Positions 28,156 to 36,923 of a stretch of 64,000 nt of DNA are shown one piece after another. Position 1 is the stretch's first letter, and the number at the start of each line of letters is the position of its first letter. Location of the stretch: the NCBI RefSeq assembly GCF_900114775.1, contig NZ_FOUE01000007.1:62001-126000 (forward strand). Direction: 5' to 3'. Under the pieces are notes generated by a model. It saw only the letters and a list, made by a program, of their open reading frames with translations. It made no database searches and was not told where the DNA came from. The position numbers and the translations under genes were made by a program. This DNA is from Marinobacter zhejiangensis (GTDB lineage: Bacteria > Pseudomonadota > Gammaproteobacteria > Pseudomonadales > Oleiphilaceae).

Positions 28156-28425
28156 TTAATCCTTGATCAGAAGGTACACATTCAGGCCACCCAGAAACAC
28201 GCCGGAGAGGATGAGCCCAATGGTCCAGCGTACTGAGTAGCCATCTGCCATCGTGTCGAGCCAGTGTCCCAGGTAGGCCCCTCCCACTACCGGTAGCACG
28301 AACACCAACCCCAGAGTGCCCAGATAGATGGTCTGCCCAATCAGCGTAGGGCGGTCCCGCTCCGCCCGCTTCATGCGCTCTGCCTGCTGGGCCACCCGGC
28401 GTCGTAAATCATCCATCTCAGACAC
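28156..28425 (-). CDS. atpQ: AtpQ (AtpI/AtpZ-like) assembly protein of the N-type ATPase
   Basis: 89 aa with a charged N-terminus (1-27) and two membrane helices (about 28-52 and 65-87); GGAYLGHWLD resembles the GxxLGxWLD turn of AtpI/AtpZ proteins, which help assemble c-rings or carry ions. In described N-ATPase operons the order is atpDCQRBEFAG. Here atpB follows after 3 bp, so no room exists for atpR. Named from position and the two-helix AtpI-like pattern. Confidence 0.75.
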   Translation of the reverse strand: MSEMDDLRRRVAQQAERMKRAERDRPTLIGQTIYLGTLGLVFVLPVVGGAYLGHWLDTMADGYSVRWTIGLILSGVFLGGLNVYLLIKD

Positions 28426-28430
28426 TGCTG

Positions 28431-28835
28431 TCAGCCCCCGTCGGTGCGGCGCAGACTCCAGAGCCGCTTCAGGGTTTCCTCTTCCATCCGGTGCAGGCTC
28501 TCCTTCATCGCTTGCAGGGCGTTTTCTTCAGCCAGGAGCTGGTCCTTCAGTGCCGAGTTGACCCGGGTATAGTCATCGTCACGCAGATAATGCCGGGTAC
28601 TCAGCACCAGCTCATTATTGTTGAAATAGAGTACGGCCCCGGGAAGTGCAAGGTAATGCCAGAGTTGATCTTCGGTGCGGAAACGTGCCAGCCCCATGGT
28701 CAGGCAGGTCATGAATCGCGCGTGTCCTGGCAGCAGGCCAAAGCTGCCTGTGGTGTCTTCGGCCACGAACGAAGTGATGCCTGGCACCGTCTCGGAGTGG
28801 GTGGCATCAAGAAGGTGCAGCGTGAACGTATTCAT
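28431..28835 (-). CDS. atpC: N-type ATPase epsilon subunit
   Basis: 134 aa. The N-terminal beta-sandwich with GSFGLLPGHARFMTCL is the epsilon landmark, followed by a two-helix C-terminal region that may contact beta and gamma. ATG 28835 overlaps the beta TGA in an ATGA junction; the frame is open 27 codons further into beta but that region is Arg-rich shadow. AtpQ follows 5 bp downstream. Confidence 0.9.
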   Translation of the reverse strand: MNTFTLHLLDATHSETVPGITSFVAEDTTGSFGLLPGHARFMTCLTMGLARFRTEDQLWHYLALPGAVLYFNNNELVLSTRHYLRDDDYTRVNSALKDQLLAEENALQAMKESLHRMEEETLKRLWSLRRTDGG

Positions 28836-30238
28836 GCCACTCCGTCTCCTCCGAGGGATCCCCGCATGTAACAGTCTTCCTCGGAAAGGTGGTCGTACTT
28901 GCCTGAAAGAAAGCACTCACAGTCCCGCAGGGTATCTGCCAAGGGCACGGACGTGCCGGTAATGCCGGTATGGGAGGCGGTGGTCCAGAACGGCTGTGTA
29001 AGGTAGCGCTGAAGTTTCCTGGCTCTGATCACTGTGTTGTGGTCGGCGTCTGACAACTCCTCCATCCCAAGCATGGTGATGATGTCTTCCAGTTCCTGAT
29101 AACGCGACAGATGTTCTCGCACACCTTCTGCAATCTCGTAGTGGCGGGCGCCCAAGGTATGGCGATCCAGTAGTTTGCTGCTTGATTGCAGGGGGTCGAC
29201 GGCCGGATAGATGCCTTTGCCCGCTTGTGCGCGTGAAAGAATGACAGAGGTGTCCAGGTGGTTAAGGATGGCGTTGACGGCCGGATCGGTCATGTCATCC
29301 GCGGGCACGTAAACCGCCTGCACAGACGTGATGGCGCCGTGTCCGGTGGACAGAATGCGGTCTTGCATTTCGGCGACCTCGGTTGTCAGCGTTGGCTGAT
29401 AGCCCACCGTTGCCGGCATCCTTCCCAAGAGGCTGGACACTTCGCTGCCGGCCTGGATGAAGCGGAAGATATTGTCCATAACGAACAGGACTTCCTTGTG
29501 TAGGGTGTCCCGTAAATATTCTGCATAGGTCAAGGCAGAGAGTCCGACTCGAAAACGAACGCCGGGCGATTCATCCATCTGACCAAACACCATCAGGGTT
29601 TGTGGCAGGACACCGGCCTGGCGCATTTCGTGCCAGAGCTCATGGCCCTCGCGGATGCGCTCCCCGACACCGGCAAACACCGATACTCCCTGGTGCAGGG
29701 TGGAAAGGGCGTGGATAAACTCCATGATGAGTACGGTCTTGCCAACCCCGGCCCCCCCGAACAAACCGGTCTTCCCGCCTTTTACGAACGGACAAAGAAG
29801 GTCGATCACCTTAATGCCGGTTTCGATGACATCGCCGATACCGACGGCTTCCGATAGGGGCAATGGCGGGTTGTGTACTGAACGGAAGTCTGAGGCTAGT
29901 AAGGGGGCGCCACCGTCTAGGGGTTCTCCGAAGATGTTTAGCAGCCGGCCGAGGCAGTTGGGAGCCACCGGAACCTGCAGGGGGGTTCCTGTATCGTAGA
30001 TGGTCATACCTCGGGACAGGCCGGAGCTGCGGTGCAAGGTGATTGCCCGAATCCGGTGGTCATCGAGGTGTTGGTGTACTTCGAACAGATAGCGTTCGTG
30101 ATCGAGGTAAGCGCAGAGGGCTTGATGCAGAGGTGGCAAGCGATTACAGCTTATGATGGCTACCGGGCCATGAATCTCGGTCAGGGTGCCAATGGGCACG
30201 GGGGAGAGAGTTGGTTCAGTAGCCGCCGGAATGGACAT
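28832..30238 (-). CDS. atpD: N-type ATPase beta subunit (catalytic)
   Basis: 468 aa. Catalytic F1 subunit; all expected elements are present: Walker A GGAGVGKT (161-168), the catalytic glutamate E193 in GERIREGHE, and an Asp-rich Walker B region. The DELSEED loop reads EELSDAD. It is the first gene of the operon, the order typical of N-ATPases, where beta and epsilon lead instead of trailing. An unusual Gly/Ala-poor N-terminus separates it from housekeeping beta. Whether the enzyme makes or hydrolyses ATP cannot be read. Confidence 0.93.
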   Translation of the reverse strand: MSIPAATEPTLSPVPIGTLTEIHGPVAIISCNRLPPLHQALCAYLDHERYLFEVHQHLDDHRIRAITLHRSSGLSRGMTIYDTGTPLQVPVAPNCLGRLLNIFGEPLDGGAPLLASDFRSVHNPPLPLSEAVGIGDVIETGIKVIDLLCPFVKGGKTGLFGGAGVGKTVLIMEFIHALSTLHQGVSVFAGVGERIREGHELWHEMRQAGVLPQTLMVFGQMDESPGVRFRVGLSALTYAEYLRDTLHKEVLFVMDNIFRFIQAGSEVSSLLGRMPATVGYQPTLTTEVAEMQDRILSTGHGAITSVQAVYVPADDMTDPAVNAILNHLDTSVILSRAQAGKGIYPAVDPLQSSSKLLDRHTLGARHYEIAEGVREHLSRYQELEDIITMLGMEELSDADHNTVIRARKLQRYLTQPFWTTASHTGITGTSVPLADTLRDCECFLSGKYDHLSEEDCYMRGSLGGDGVA

Positions 30239-30445
30239 ATCCGCTTGCGCTCGTCTGTTTAACCGTGAACTTATTCAAGGTTAGTTCAGGCTGGAGATTT
30301 TGTCGGGGCGAGAGGTGGCAATGCAGCGGAGGTTACAGACATGCGCTGGCGGAATGCAGAATAGCCGGCGGTCTGCTTCATCAAAATGCAGAGGGCTGGT
30401 TCGAAAAGACGGTGTTTTAAAAGGGGATATTTAAATCTTGGAGAG

Positions 30446-30466
30446 CCACTTTCTGGGAGAAAGTGG
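30446..30466 (-). terminator. Hairpin at the tRNA-Leu 3' end
   Basis: CCACTTTCT-GGG-AGAAAGTGG is a perfect nine-pair stem overlapping the encoded CCA end of the tRNA. It has no T-run in the tRNA direction, so it may guide 3' processing or act as a weak terminator. Confidence 0.45.
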
Positions 30467-30550
30467 TGCCGAGGAGAGGACTTGAACCTCCACGGGGTTG
30501 CCCCCACTAGCACCTGAAGCTAGCGTGTCTACCAATTTCACCACCTCGGC
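30464..30550 (-). tRNA. tRNA-Leu (anticodon CAG)
   Basis: The minus strand starts GCCGAGG at 30550 and pairs with CCTCGGC, followed by discriminator A and encoded CCA (30464-30466). It has a long variable arm (GGGGGCAACCCC), GGTTCAAGTCC as the T arm, and the anticodon loop CTTCAGG, giving anticodon CAG (30514-30516), which reads CUG. 87 nt with CCA. It lies between the N-ATPase operon and rnr. Confidence 0.95.
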
Positions 30551-30853
30551 AGGTGATTTGCAGATTTGCTGTTTTGTCCGAGCAGTTTGTAGCTCTTTGA
30601 AAACTTAGCATTTCTGCCAGTGGTGAGGTTTGTTGCCTCAACCGATGGCGCGTACTTTAATGATTCGGTTTCGGCCTGTCAAACCTTTTTTTCAAATTTA
30701 TTTCCAGGCCAGTGAGGCAGTGGTCGGTTGTCGGCGTTATACTCCAATCACAACAAGCCCTTGCCTTCTTTATAAGGAATGTGGGCTTAACAGACTCAAG
30801 CTGCCCTTTTTCACAATTGACCTTATTTGGGCAGCGTCAGGATAAAAGAGCGA
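30551..30853. other. Intergenic stretch between tRNA-Leu and rnr
   Basis: About 300 bp, comparatively AT-rich. It should carry the tRNA promoter (minus strand) and the rnr promoter (plus). Candidates for rnr are a TATACT at 30738-30743 without a clear -35, and TTGACC at 30817 with GATAAA 18 bp on, which would make an almost leaderless mRNA. Neither is convincing. I see no gene here. Confidence 0.4.
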
Positions 30854-33373
30854 ATGGTTTCCAGAAAGAAGAAAACTGAAAAAGACCCTCACGCCGGACG
30901 TGAGGCGCAGAAATACGACAATCCAATTCAAAGTCGGGAGTTTATTCTCGATCACTTGCGCCAACGCGGCGCCCCAGCAACTCACGAAACTTTGTGCGAC
31001 GAGCTGAAGCTGGACTCTCCCGAGAATATAGAAGCCTTAAGGCGGCGACTGATCGCCATGTGCCGGGACGGCCAGTTGATCTGTAACCGCCGCGGGGCCT
31101 ACCTGCCAATCGATGAAGCGGACCTGGTGACCGGTCAGGTGATGGGGCACCGGGATGGTTTTGGCTTCCTCGTACCAGACGATGGTGGCAGCGACCTCTT
31201 TCTAACGGCGCGTCAAATGCGCAAGGTGTTCCATGGTGATCGGGTTGCCGCTCGGGTTGACCGGGTGGATGACCGTGGTCGGCGTGAAGGCATTATTGTG
31301 GATGTGCTTGAAACCCGAACCAGCCAGATCGTCGGTCGTCTGTTCCGGGAAAGTGGGGTGTCCTTTGTGGTGCCGGAGAATGCGCGCATCAATCACGAAG
31401 TGCTGATTCCGGAAGAGCATTGCGCCGAGGCCTATCATGGCCAGTATGTGGTGGTGGACATCCTTCGCCAGCCGACTCCCCGGACCAAACCAACCGGCAA
31501 GGTGGTCGAAGTATTGGGCGATCATATGGCGCCGGGTATGGAGATTGCGGTTGCTATCCGCTCCTACGACATTCCCCATAGTTGGCCGCCAGAGGCGGGA
31601 GAGCAGGCTGCGGCCATTCCCGATCAGGTAACTGAAGACGATAAGCAGAACCGGGTTGACCTGCGGCATTTGCCGTTGGTGACGATCGACGGTGAGGATG
31701 CACGGGATTTTGACGACGCGATCTATTGTGAGCGTCGCCCCCGGGGTGGATTCCGCCTGGTGGTAGCGATTGCCGATGTCTCCCATTATGTGCGTCCGGG
31801 CAGCCCGCTGGATAAGGAAGCGCTGAACCGGGGTAACTCGGTGTATTTCCCGGATCACGTTGTGCCAATGCTGCCGGAGAAACTGTCCAACGGGTTGTGT
31901 TCCCTGAACCCCCAGGTGGATCGTCTGTGCATGGTCGCTGATATGAGCATCAGCGCTGCGGGTAATATCAGCAGTTACAGCTTCTATCAGGCTGTTATGT
32001 ATAGTCATGCGCGATTGACCTACACCAAGGTCAGCGACATGCTGGAACGGCCGGATTCGGAGCCCGGATACCGGTTGTGTGAGCAATATGCGGACGTGCT
32101 GCCGCACCTTCATGATCTTTATGATCTTTACAAGGTGTTGCGCAAAGGGCGTACAGAGCGGGGCGCCATTGACTTCGAGACCACGGAAACCCGGATCATT
32201 TTTGATCCGTCACGCAAAATCGAGGAAATCGTCCCGGTTCACCGTAACGATGCCCACAAGATTGTCGAGGAGTGCATGCTGTGTGCGAACGTGGCTGCGG
32301 CGCGTTTCCTCAAGTATCACAAGCTTCCGGCACTGTACCGGGTGCATGATGGGCCTTCGGCTGAGCGCCTGAGTGGACTGAGGTTGTTCCTCGGTGAGCT
32401 GGGATTGCAGTTGGGCGGAGGAGAAAAGCCATCTTCGGCAGATTACCAGGCTCTGCTGGCACAGATTGGTGATCGTCCGGATGCCCAGGTGATTCAGACC
32501 GTCATGCTTCGGTCCCTGAGTCAGGCGGTTTACAGCCCTGAGGAACATGGCCACTTTGGCCTGGGCTTCGCCAGTTACGCGCACTTTACCTCACCGATTC
32601 GGCGATACCCGGATTTGGTGGTACACCGCGCAATCAAATCCGTTATCCATAACCCGGACGCCCGCAAGATGGTGGTTCAGCCGGATGTCCGGGACCAGGA
32701 GCTGGGAGCCTATCCCTATGATCTGGAGCGGATGACCCAGGTTGGCGAGCTGACTTCAATGACTGAGCGGCGAGCCGATGATGCGACCCGCGATGTGATG
32801 GCCTGGCTCAAGTGCGAGTACCTAAAGGATCGGGTTGGTGAGGAATACGAGGGGGTGATTGCGGCGGTGGTGCCGTTTGGCTTCTTCGTGGAACTGAATG
32901 ACATCTATATAGAGGGGCTGGTGCATGTCTCCACGCTGAGCGGGGACTACTACCACCATGATGCTGCCAAACACCGCCTGGTGGGTGAGCGTACCGCCGT
33001 GAGCTTCCGGTTGGGAGATACTGTCCGGGTTCAGGTGGTTCGTGTTGATCTGGATGATCGCAAGATCGACCTGGAGCTGCTGAGTCGCCCGCGTCGGCGT
33101 CGGGCAGACCTGTTGGCGCTGGAGGCCGAAGGGGCGGGCCAGAAACGTAAGCGGGATGACGGCGGCAAAAAAGAGCGTGGTGGCAAGCGCGGTAAATCGG
33201 CTGCGAAGGGCAAGGCGTCCAAGTCCGAAAAGACAGGAAAGGCTGGTAAAGCGACGGGCGCTAAAAAAGGTGGTGGCAAGAGTGCCAAGCAGAAGCTGGT
33301 GGAAGCTGCGGCTCGGGAAGCGGCGGCGAAATCCAGTGGCAAGCCTTCGAAATCCAAGAAATCAGGAAAGTAG
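30854..33373 (+). CDS. rnr: Ribonuclease R
   Basis: 839 aa processive 3'-5' exoribonuclease able to degrade structured RNA. Domain order: N-terminal helical and cold-shock domains, the RNB catalytic domain with DGEDARDFDDAIYC (metal-binding aspartates), and the S1 domain starting GEEYEGVIAAVVPFGFFVEL. A ~90-residue tail is almost only K, G, A, S and R and should bind RNA or ribosomes. ATG 30854 has AAGAG upstream and begins MVSRKKK; nine codons earlier the frame opens weakly. rlmB follows after 3 bp, the usual order. Confidence 0.95.
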   Translation: MVSRKKKTEKDPHAGREAQKYDNPIQSREFILDHLRQRGAPATHETLCDELKLDSPENIEALRRRLIAMCRDGQLICNRRGAYLPIDEADLVTGQVMGHRDGFGFLVPDDGGSDLFLTARQMRKVFHGDRVAARVDRVDDRGRREGIIVDVLETRTSQIVGRLFRESGVSFVVPENARINHEVLIPEEHCAEAYHGQYVVVDILRQPTPRTKPTGKVVEVLGDHMAPGMEIAVAIRSYDIPHSWPPEAGEQAAAIPDQVTEDDKQNRVDLRHLPLVTIDGEDARDFDDAIYCERRPRGGFRLVVAIADVSHYVRPGSPLDKEALNRGNSVYFPDHVVPMLPEKLSNGLCSLNPQVDRLCMVADMSISAAGNISSYSFYQAVMYSHARLTYTKVSDMLERPDSEPGYRLCEQYADVLPHLHDLYDLYKVLRKGRTERGAIDFETTETRIIFDPSRKIEEIVPVHRNDAHKIVEECMLCANVAAARFLKYHKLPALYRVHDGPSAERLSGLRLFLGELGLQLGGGEKPSSADYQALLAQIGDRPDAQVIQTVMLRSLSQAVYSPEEHGHFGLGFASYAHFTSPIRRYPDLVVHRAIKSVIHNPDARKMVVQPDVRDQELGAYPYDLERMTQVGELTSMTERRADDATRDVMAWLKCEYLKDRVGEEYEGVIAAVVPFGFFVELNDIYIEGLVHVSTLSGDYYHHDAAKHRLVGERTAVSFRLGDTVRVQVVRVDLDDRKIDLELLSRPRRRRADLLALEAEGAGQKRKRDDGGKKERGGKRGKSAAKGKASKSEKTGKAGKATGAKKGGGKSAKQKLVEAAAREAAAKSSGKPSKSKKSGK

Positions 33374-33376
33374 TCT

Positions 33377-34114
33377 GTGTCCGATGAATTTGTTTTTGGT
33401 TGGCACGCCGTAGAGGCTGTGCTTAAACGCGAACCGGAGCGCTTGCAGCGGGTCTGGATTCAGACCGGTCGTCAGGATCGCCGGGTAAAAACCGTCACTG
33501 TTGCGCTCGACGAGCTGGGCGTGTCCTGGCAGTTGGTGCACCGCCGTGAGTTGGATGAGCGGGTGGCCGGGGTGCATCAGGGCGTGGTTGCCCAGGTGGG
33601 TAAAAGCCAGGAGTGGAGTGAGGCTGACTTGCTGGCTTTGTTGGACGGCGCAGACAAGCCGCCGTTCCTGCTGGTGCTTGATGGGGTGACCGATCCGCAT
33701 AACCTGGGAGCCTGTCTGCGGACCGCGGACGCGGTGGGCGTTCAGGCGGTCATCGTGCCGAAGGATAAGTCGGCGTCGCTGACTCCGACGGCGCGGAAGG
33801 TGGCGTGCGGTGCTGCGGAAACGGTTCCGTTGGTCAGAGTGACCAACCTGGCCCGTACCCTCCGGGAATTGCAGGAGCGAGGGGTGTGGCTCATCGGCAC
33901 CGCGGGCGAAGCCGATAGTTCTTTGTACCAGGCAGACTTTCGCGGCCCGGTTGCGCTGGTGATGGGGGCGGAAGGTAAGGGTATGCGGCGGCTGACCCGG
34001 GAACATTGCGACCTGCTGATCAACATTCCGATGCTGGGGCATGTGGATAGCCTGAACGTGTCTGTGGCCACCGGCGTGTGTCTGTACGAGGCCTTAAGGC
34101 AGCGACAGGGGTGA
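33377..34114 (+). CDS. rlmB: 23S rRNA guanosine-2251 2'-O-methyltransferase
   Basis: 245 aa SpoU-class SPOUT methyltransferase. The N-terminal FVFGWHAVEAVLKREPER is the RNA-binding substrate domain; the catalytic knot has LDGVTDPHNLGACLRTADA, LVMGAEGKGMRRLTRE and HVDSLNVSVATGVCLYE. The GTG start has AGGAAAG upstream inside the end of rnr, so the two genes are translated as a pair. It modifies the P-loop of 23S rRNA. Confidence 0.95.
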   Translation: MSDEFVFGWHAVEAVLKREPERLQRVWIQTGRQDRRVKTVTVALDELGVSWQLVHRRELDERVAGVHQGVVAQVGKSQEWSEADLLALLDGADKPPFLLVLDGVTDPHNLGACLRTADAVGVQAVIVPKDKSASLTPTARKVACGAAETVPLVRVTNLARTLRELQERGVWLIGTAGEADSSLYQADFRGPVALVMGAEGKGMRRLTREHCDLLINIPMLGHVDSLNVSVATGVCLYEALRQRQG

Positions 34115-34242
34115 CGCCCGACACAGGCTGTTAGCTTGTATTAGGGTAGAATGGCTGCCGCTTGCCATTGAGGGTGAGTGGTGGTGACGCAGGGTTGCTC
34201 CTGCGTCGGTTGTGATTTCAAGGTATAGAAAGGATTCTAGTT

Positions 34243-34653
34243 ATGCGCACCTTCAGAGTGTACCGGCACCCCAATGCCTCCGTTGAGGCGGTCAAAGTCG
34301 GTTTTTCCTGGCCCTGTCTGCTGTTTGGTCTGATCTGGGCTGCGGTAAAACGGTTGTGGGGTGTTGTTGGTGTTGTTGTCGGGCTTATTGTGCTGTCGAT
34401 GGTCATTGAAGAGGTGACCTACAGTGGCGGTTCCTACCGGGAGGGTGCGATTGTCACCCTGGTTCTGGATCTCGCCTTTTGGGCTGGCTGGCTGATCTTC
34501 TCGTTTAAAGCGAATGAGTTTCGGGAGAGTAACCTGCGCTCCAGAGGGTATCAGCTGGTCGCCACCGTCAGGGCTGAATCGCCAGAGGCCGCTACAGGTT
34601 CTGCCGTTGCCCCGGAGGGCGCTCCAGCCGCTGGGGAAACACTGTCCGCCTGA
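34243..34653 (+). CDS. DUF2628-type small membrane protein
   Basis: 136 aa. RTFRVYRHP...VEAVKVGFSWPCLLFG at the N-terminus is the pattern of DUF2628 inner-membrane proteins, with two or three membrane segments (about 28-60 and 66-90) and a soluble C-terminal tail rich in A, P and E. Function unknown. The ATG follows AAAGGA with a normal spacer. It lies alone between rlmB and the rpsF promoter. Confidence 0.75.
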   Translation: MRTFRVYRHPNASVEAVKVGFSWPCLLFGLIWAAVKRLWGVVGVVVGLIVLSMVIEEVTYSGGSYREGAIVTLVLDLAFWAGWLIFSFKANEFRESNLRSRGYQLVATVRAESPEAATGSAVAPEGAPAAGETLSA

Positions 34654-34688
34654 CTCTGTCTGCCGTGGGGTCGTCCTGATTCCACGGC

Positions 34689-34717
34689 TTGCAATCATCC
34701 TTGCACCCGCCTAGAAT
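34689..34717 (+). promoter_or_regulatory. Strong sigma-70 promoter for rpsF operon
   Basis: TTGCAA at 34689-34694 and TAGAAT at 34712-34717 are separated by exactly 17 bp. Transcription should start near 34724, giving a leader of about 160 nt before rpsF. Confidence 0.75.
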
Positions 34718-34723
34718 ACTGCA

Positions 34724-34884
34724 CCCCTTTTATTAGGGTTGGCGTCGTATTGTCTGGAATATTGCTTTAGCGATATCGGCGTTGCTTTGAAAAAAGCACT
34801 AGAAACGGGCAGTTAAGCTGCCGCCTCCTTGCTTCTTGCGGGCTGCGAGTCTGCCGGAAGCTGTTGAAACCGTAGGGAGAACTC
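34724..34884 (+). promoter_or_regulatory. rpsF mRNA leader, possible S6:S18 autoregulatory element
   Basis: A ~160 nt untranslated leader. It contains a hairpin GGCAG-TTAAG-CTGCC (34809-34823) and CCG triplets in CTGCCGCC and CTGCCGGA near the coding start. In other bacteria the S6:S18 complex binds a CCG-bulge structure in this leader to repress its own operon. The link is inferred from position and the CCG elements, not from a fold computation. Confidence 0.4.
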
Positions 34885-35301
34885 ATGCGTCACTACGAAA
34901 TCGTATTTATGGTACATCCGGATCAGAGCGAGCAGGTGCCCGCGATGATCGAGCGTTATACCGGCGTCATCACTGAAGATGGCGGTCAGGTACATCGCCT
35001 GGAAGATTGGGGCCGTCGTCACCTGGCTTACCCGATCAACAAGATCCACAAAGCTCACTACGTGCTGATGAACGTCGAATGTTCACAAGCTGCCATGGAC
35101 GAGCTGACTCACAACTTCCGCTTCAATGACGCGATCATTCGTGACCTGATCATCCGTCGCGATGAAGCTGTTACCGACCTGTCTCCGATGAAGGCGGCCG
35201 AGTCCCGTGAGGACCGTCGTGCTGGCGGAGAAGACCGTCCCCGTCGTTCTGCCGAAGGCGAGCGTCGTCAGGCTGAAGACGCCCAGGGCGAAGAAGAGTA
35301 A
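34885..35301 (+). CDS. rpsF: 30S ribosomal protein S6
   Basis: 138 aa. The N-terminal MRHYEIVFMVHPDQSEQV and the DWGRRHLAYPINKIHKAHYV segment identify S6. The C-terminal ~40 residues are rich in E, R and D, the long acidic tail known for S6 of this group, target of RimK glutamylation in E. coli. rpsR follows 26 bp later. The priB gene that sits between them in enterics is absent. Confidence 0.96.
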   Translation: MRHYEIVFMVHPDQSEQVPAMIERYTGVITEDGGQVHRLEDWGRRHLAYPINKIHKAHYVLMNVECSQAAMDELTHNFRFNDAIIRDLIIRRDEAVTDLSPMKAAESREDRRAGGEDRPRRSAEGERRQAEDAQGEEE

Positions 35302-35327
35302 AACCACCGAAGTTGAGGAGTTCATTC

Positions 35328-35558
35328 ATGGCTCGTTTTTTCAGACGTCGTAAGTTCTGCCGCTTCTCGGCAGAAGGTGTTAAAGAGATCGATTACAAAG
35401 ATCTGGACACCCTGAAAGGTTACATCACTGAAACCGGCAAGATCGTGCCCAGCCGTATCACTGGTACCAAGGCACGTTATCAGCGTCAGCTGGCTACCGC
35501 TATCAAGCGCGCGCGCTACCTGGCTCTGCTGCCTTACTCGGACAGCCACGATAACTAA
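35328..35558 (+). CDS. rpsR: 30S ribosomal protein S18
   Basis: 76 aa, the normal length. FFRRRKFCRFSAEG and GTKARYQRQLATAIKRARYLALLPY are the S18 signatures. ATG 35328 follows GAGGAG at correct spacing; five codons of open frame before it are ignored. S18 pairs with S6 on the small-subunit platform. A DUF2232 gene follows, then rplI. Confidence 0.96.
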   Translation: MARFFRRRKFCRFSAEGVKEIDYKDLDTLKGYITETGKIVPSRITGTKARYQRQLATAIKRARYLALLPYSDSHDN

Positions 35559-35589
35559 GTTTCAGAAATAATCGACAGGACTTGGGACC

Positions 35590-36456
35590 ATGCGTGCTCT
35601 AGCACAGTTTGTAATGCGAGGTCCCCTGCAGGCAGGTGTGGTAGCCGCCATAGCGACCGCCGCGCCTTTGCTGTTTTGGGCAGGAGCCGCCGTTGTAGGC
35701 CTGGTTATTCTCAGGCTTGGCATCAGTCAGGGGTTGAGTATTGGCCTCTGGGCCTTGCTGCCAGCAATGGGCTGGGCGTGGATCGGACAGGATCCGACAG
35801 CGCTCGCCGTATTGCTGCAAGTAATGCTGATGGCATCGGTACTTCGAACCACCCTGTCCTGGGAGCGGGCACTGCTCAGTAGCGGTGTTCTGACCATAGG
35901 CATAGGGTTGTTGCTGCCTGTTCTGTACCCGCAGTTGCTTGACCAGCTGGTCAGTGCGGGAATGGAGTTATATCGGCAGTACGGCATTGAGGTATCTCCT
36001 GAGTCGGGGAGCCAGCTTGAGCTGGATATCCGGCACACCATGGTGGGCAGTATGTCTGGCATGTTTCTCGCCACCGCCGTCTTCATGACGATGCTGGCGC
36101 GGTCATGGCAGGCCGGGTTGTATAACCCGGGAGGGTTCCGTAAGGAGTTTCATGCCTTCCGGTTGTCCGTCCCCGTTGCTATCGGGTGTGTTGCTGCTGT
36201 GCTGGTTGGACCCTCGTTGGGGCTGAATCCGGTACTGGTGGCCTGGGCTGCAGGGCTACCCCTGTTCCTGGCGGGTATTGCGCTGGTGCACGGCGTTGTC
36301 GGTGCCCGGGCGATGGGTTCTCACTGGCTGGTGATGTTTTACATAGCACTGGTTCTGCTGGGTCCGAGTTTGATGTTTCTGTTACTGGTTTTGGCGTTTG
36401 TGGATAGCTGGCTGGATTTCCGGGGGCGGATTAAACCCTCGGGATCGGCTGAATAA
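35590..36456 (+). CDS. DUF2232-type integral membrane protein
   Basis: 288 aa, about eight hydrophobic segments, no catalytic motif visible. A membrane protein of this kind is found between rpsR and rplI in Pseudomonas-like gammaproteobacteria; in Bacillus a DUF2232 relative is near rplI as well. Its role is unknown; some relatives resemble S-components of ECF transporters or YbgE-like proteins, but I cannot support a substrate. It is in the ribosomal protein operon with gaps of 31 and 20 bp. Confidence 0.8.
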   Translation: MRALAQFVMRGPLQAGVVAAIATAAPLLFWAGAAVVGLVILRLGISQGLSIGLWALLPAMGWAWIGQDPTALAVLLQVMLMASVLRTTLSWERALLSSGVLTIGIGLLLPVLYPQLLDQLVSAGMELYRQYGIEVSPESGSQLELDIRHTMVGSMSGMFLATAVFMTMLARSWQAGLYNPGGFRKEFHAFRLSVPVAIGCVAAVLVGPSLGLNPVLVAWAAGLPLFLAGIALVHGVVGARAMGSHWLVMFYIALVLLGPSLMFLLLVLAFVDSWLDFRGRIKPSGSAE

Positions 36457-36476
36457 AGCACGAAGAGGTTAACGAG

Positions 36477-36923
36477 ATGGAAGTTATTCTGCTCGAGAAA
36501 GTAGCAAACCTTGGCTCTCTGGGTGACAAGGTGACTGTTAAGGCCGGTTACGGTCGTAATTTCCTGCTTCCTTACGGCAAGGCTGTTGCTGCCACGGAAG
36601 CAAACGTGAAGGCGTTCGAAGAGCGTCGCGCTGAGCTGGAAAAGGCTGCTGCTGAAAAGCTGTCTACTGCCCAGTCTCGCGCCGAGGCTCTGGAAGGTGC
36701 ATCTTTCACCATCACTTCCAAGGCTGGTGACGAAGGCAAGCTGTTTGGTTCCATCGGTGTTCGTGACATCGCTGAAGCCATCACTGCTGGCGGCACCGCT
36801 GTTGAGAAGAGCGAAGTTCGTTTGCCGGAAGGTCCGATCCGTGTGACCGGCGAATTCGACATCGAGCTTCAGCTGCACAGCGACGTGACTGTCGAGGTGA
36901 AGCTGGCTGTAGTAGCCGAGTAA
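36477..36923 (+). CDS. rplI: 50S ribosomal protein L9
   Basis: 148 aa. MEVILLEKVANLGSLGD and VKAGYGRNFLLPYGKA are the N-terminal L9 signature; a long alpha-helix (about 50-75) links to the C-terminal domain with KLFGSIGVRDIAEAI. Codon choice looks optimised (frequent CGT, GGT, GCT) as in other highly expressed genes here. It is the last gene of the S6 operon. Confidence 0.97.
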   Translation: MEVILLEKVANLGSLGDKVTVKAGYGRNFLLPYGKAVAATEANVKAFEERRAELEKAAAEKLSTAQSRAEALEGASFTITSKAGDEGKLFGSIGVRDIAEAITAGGTAVEKSEVRLPEGPIRVTGEFDIELQLHSDVTVEVKLAVVAE

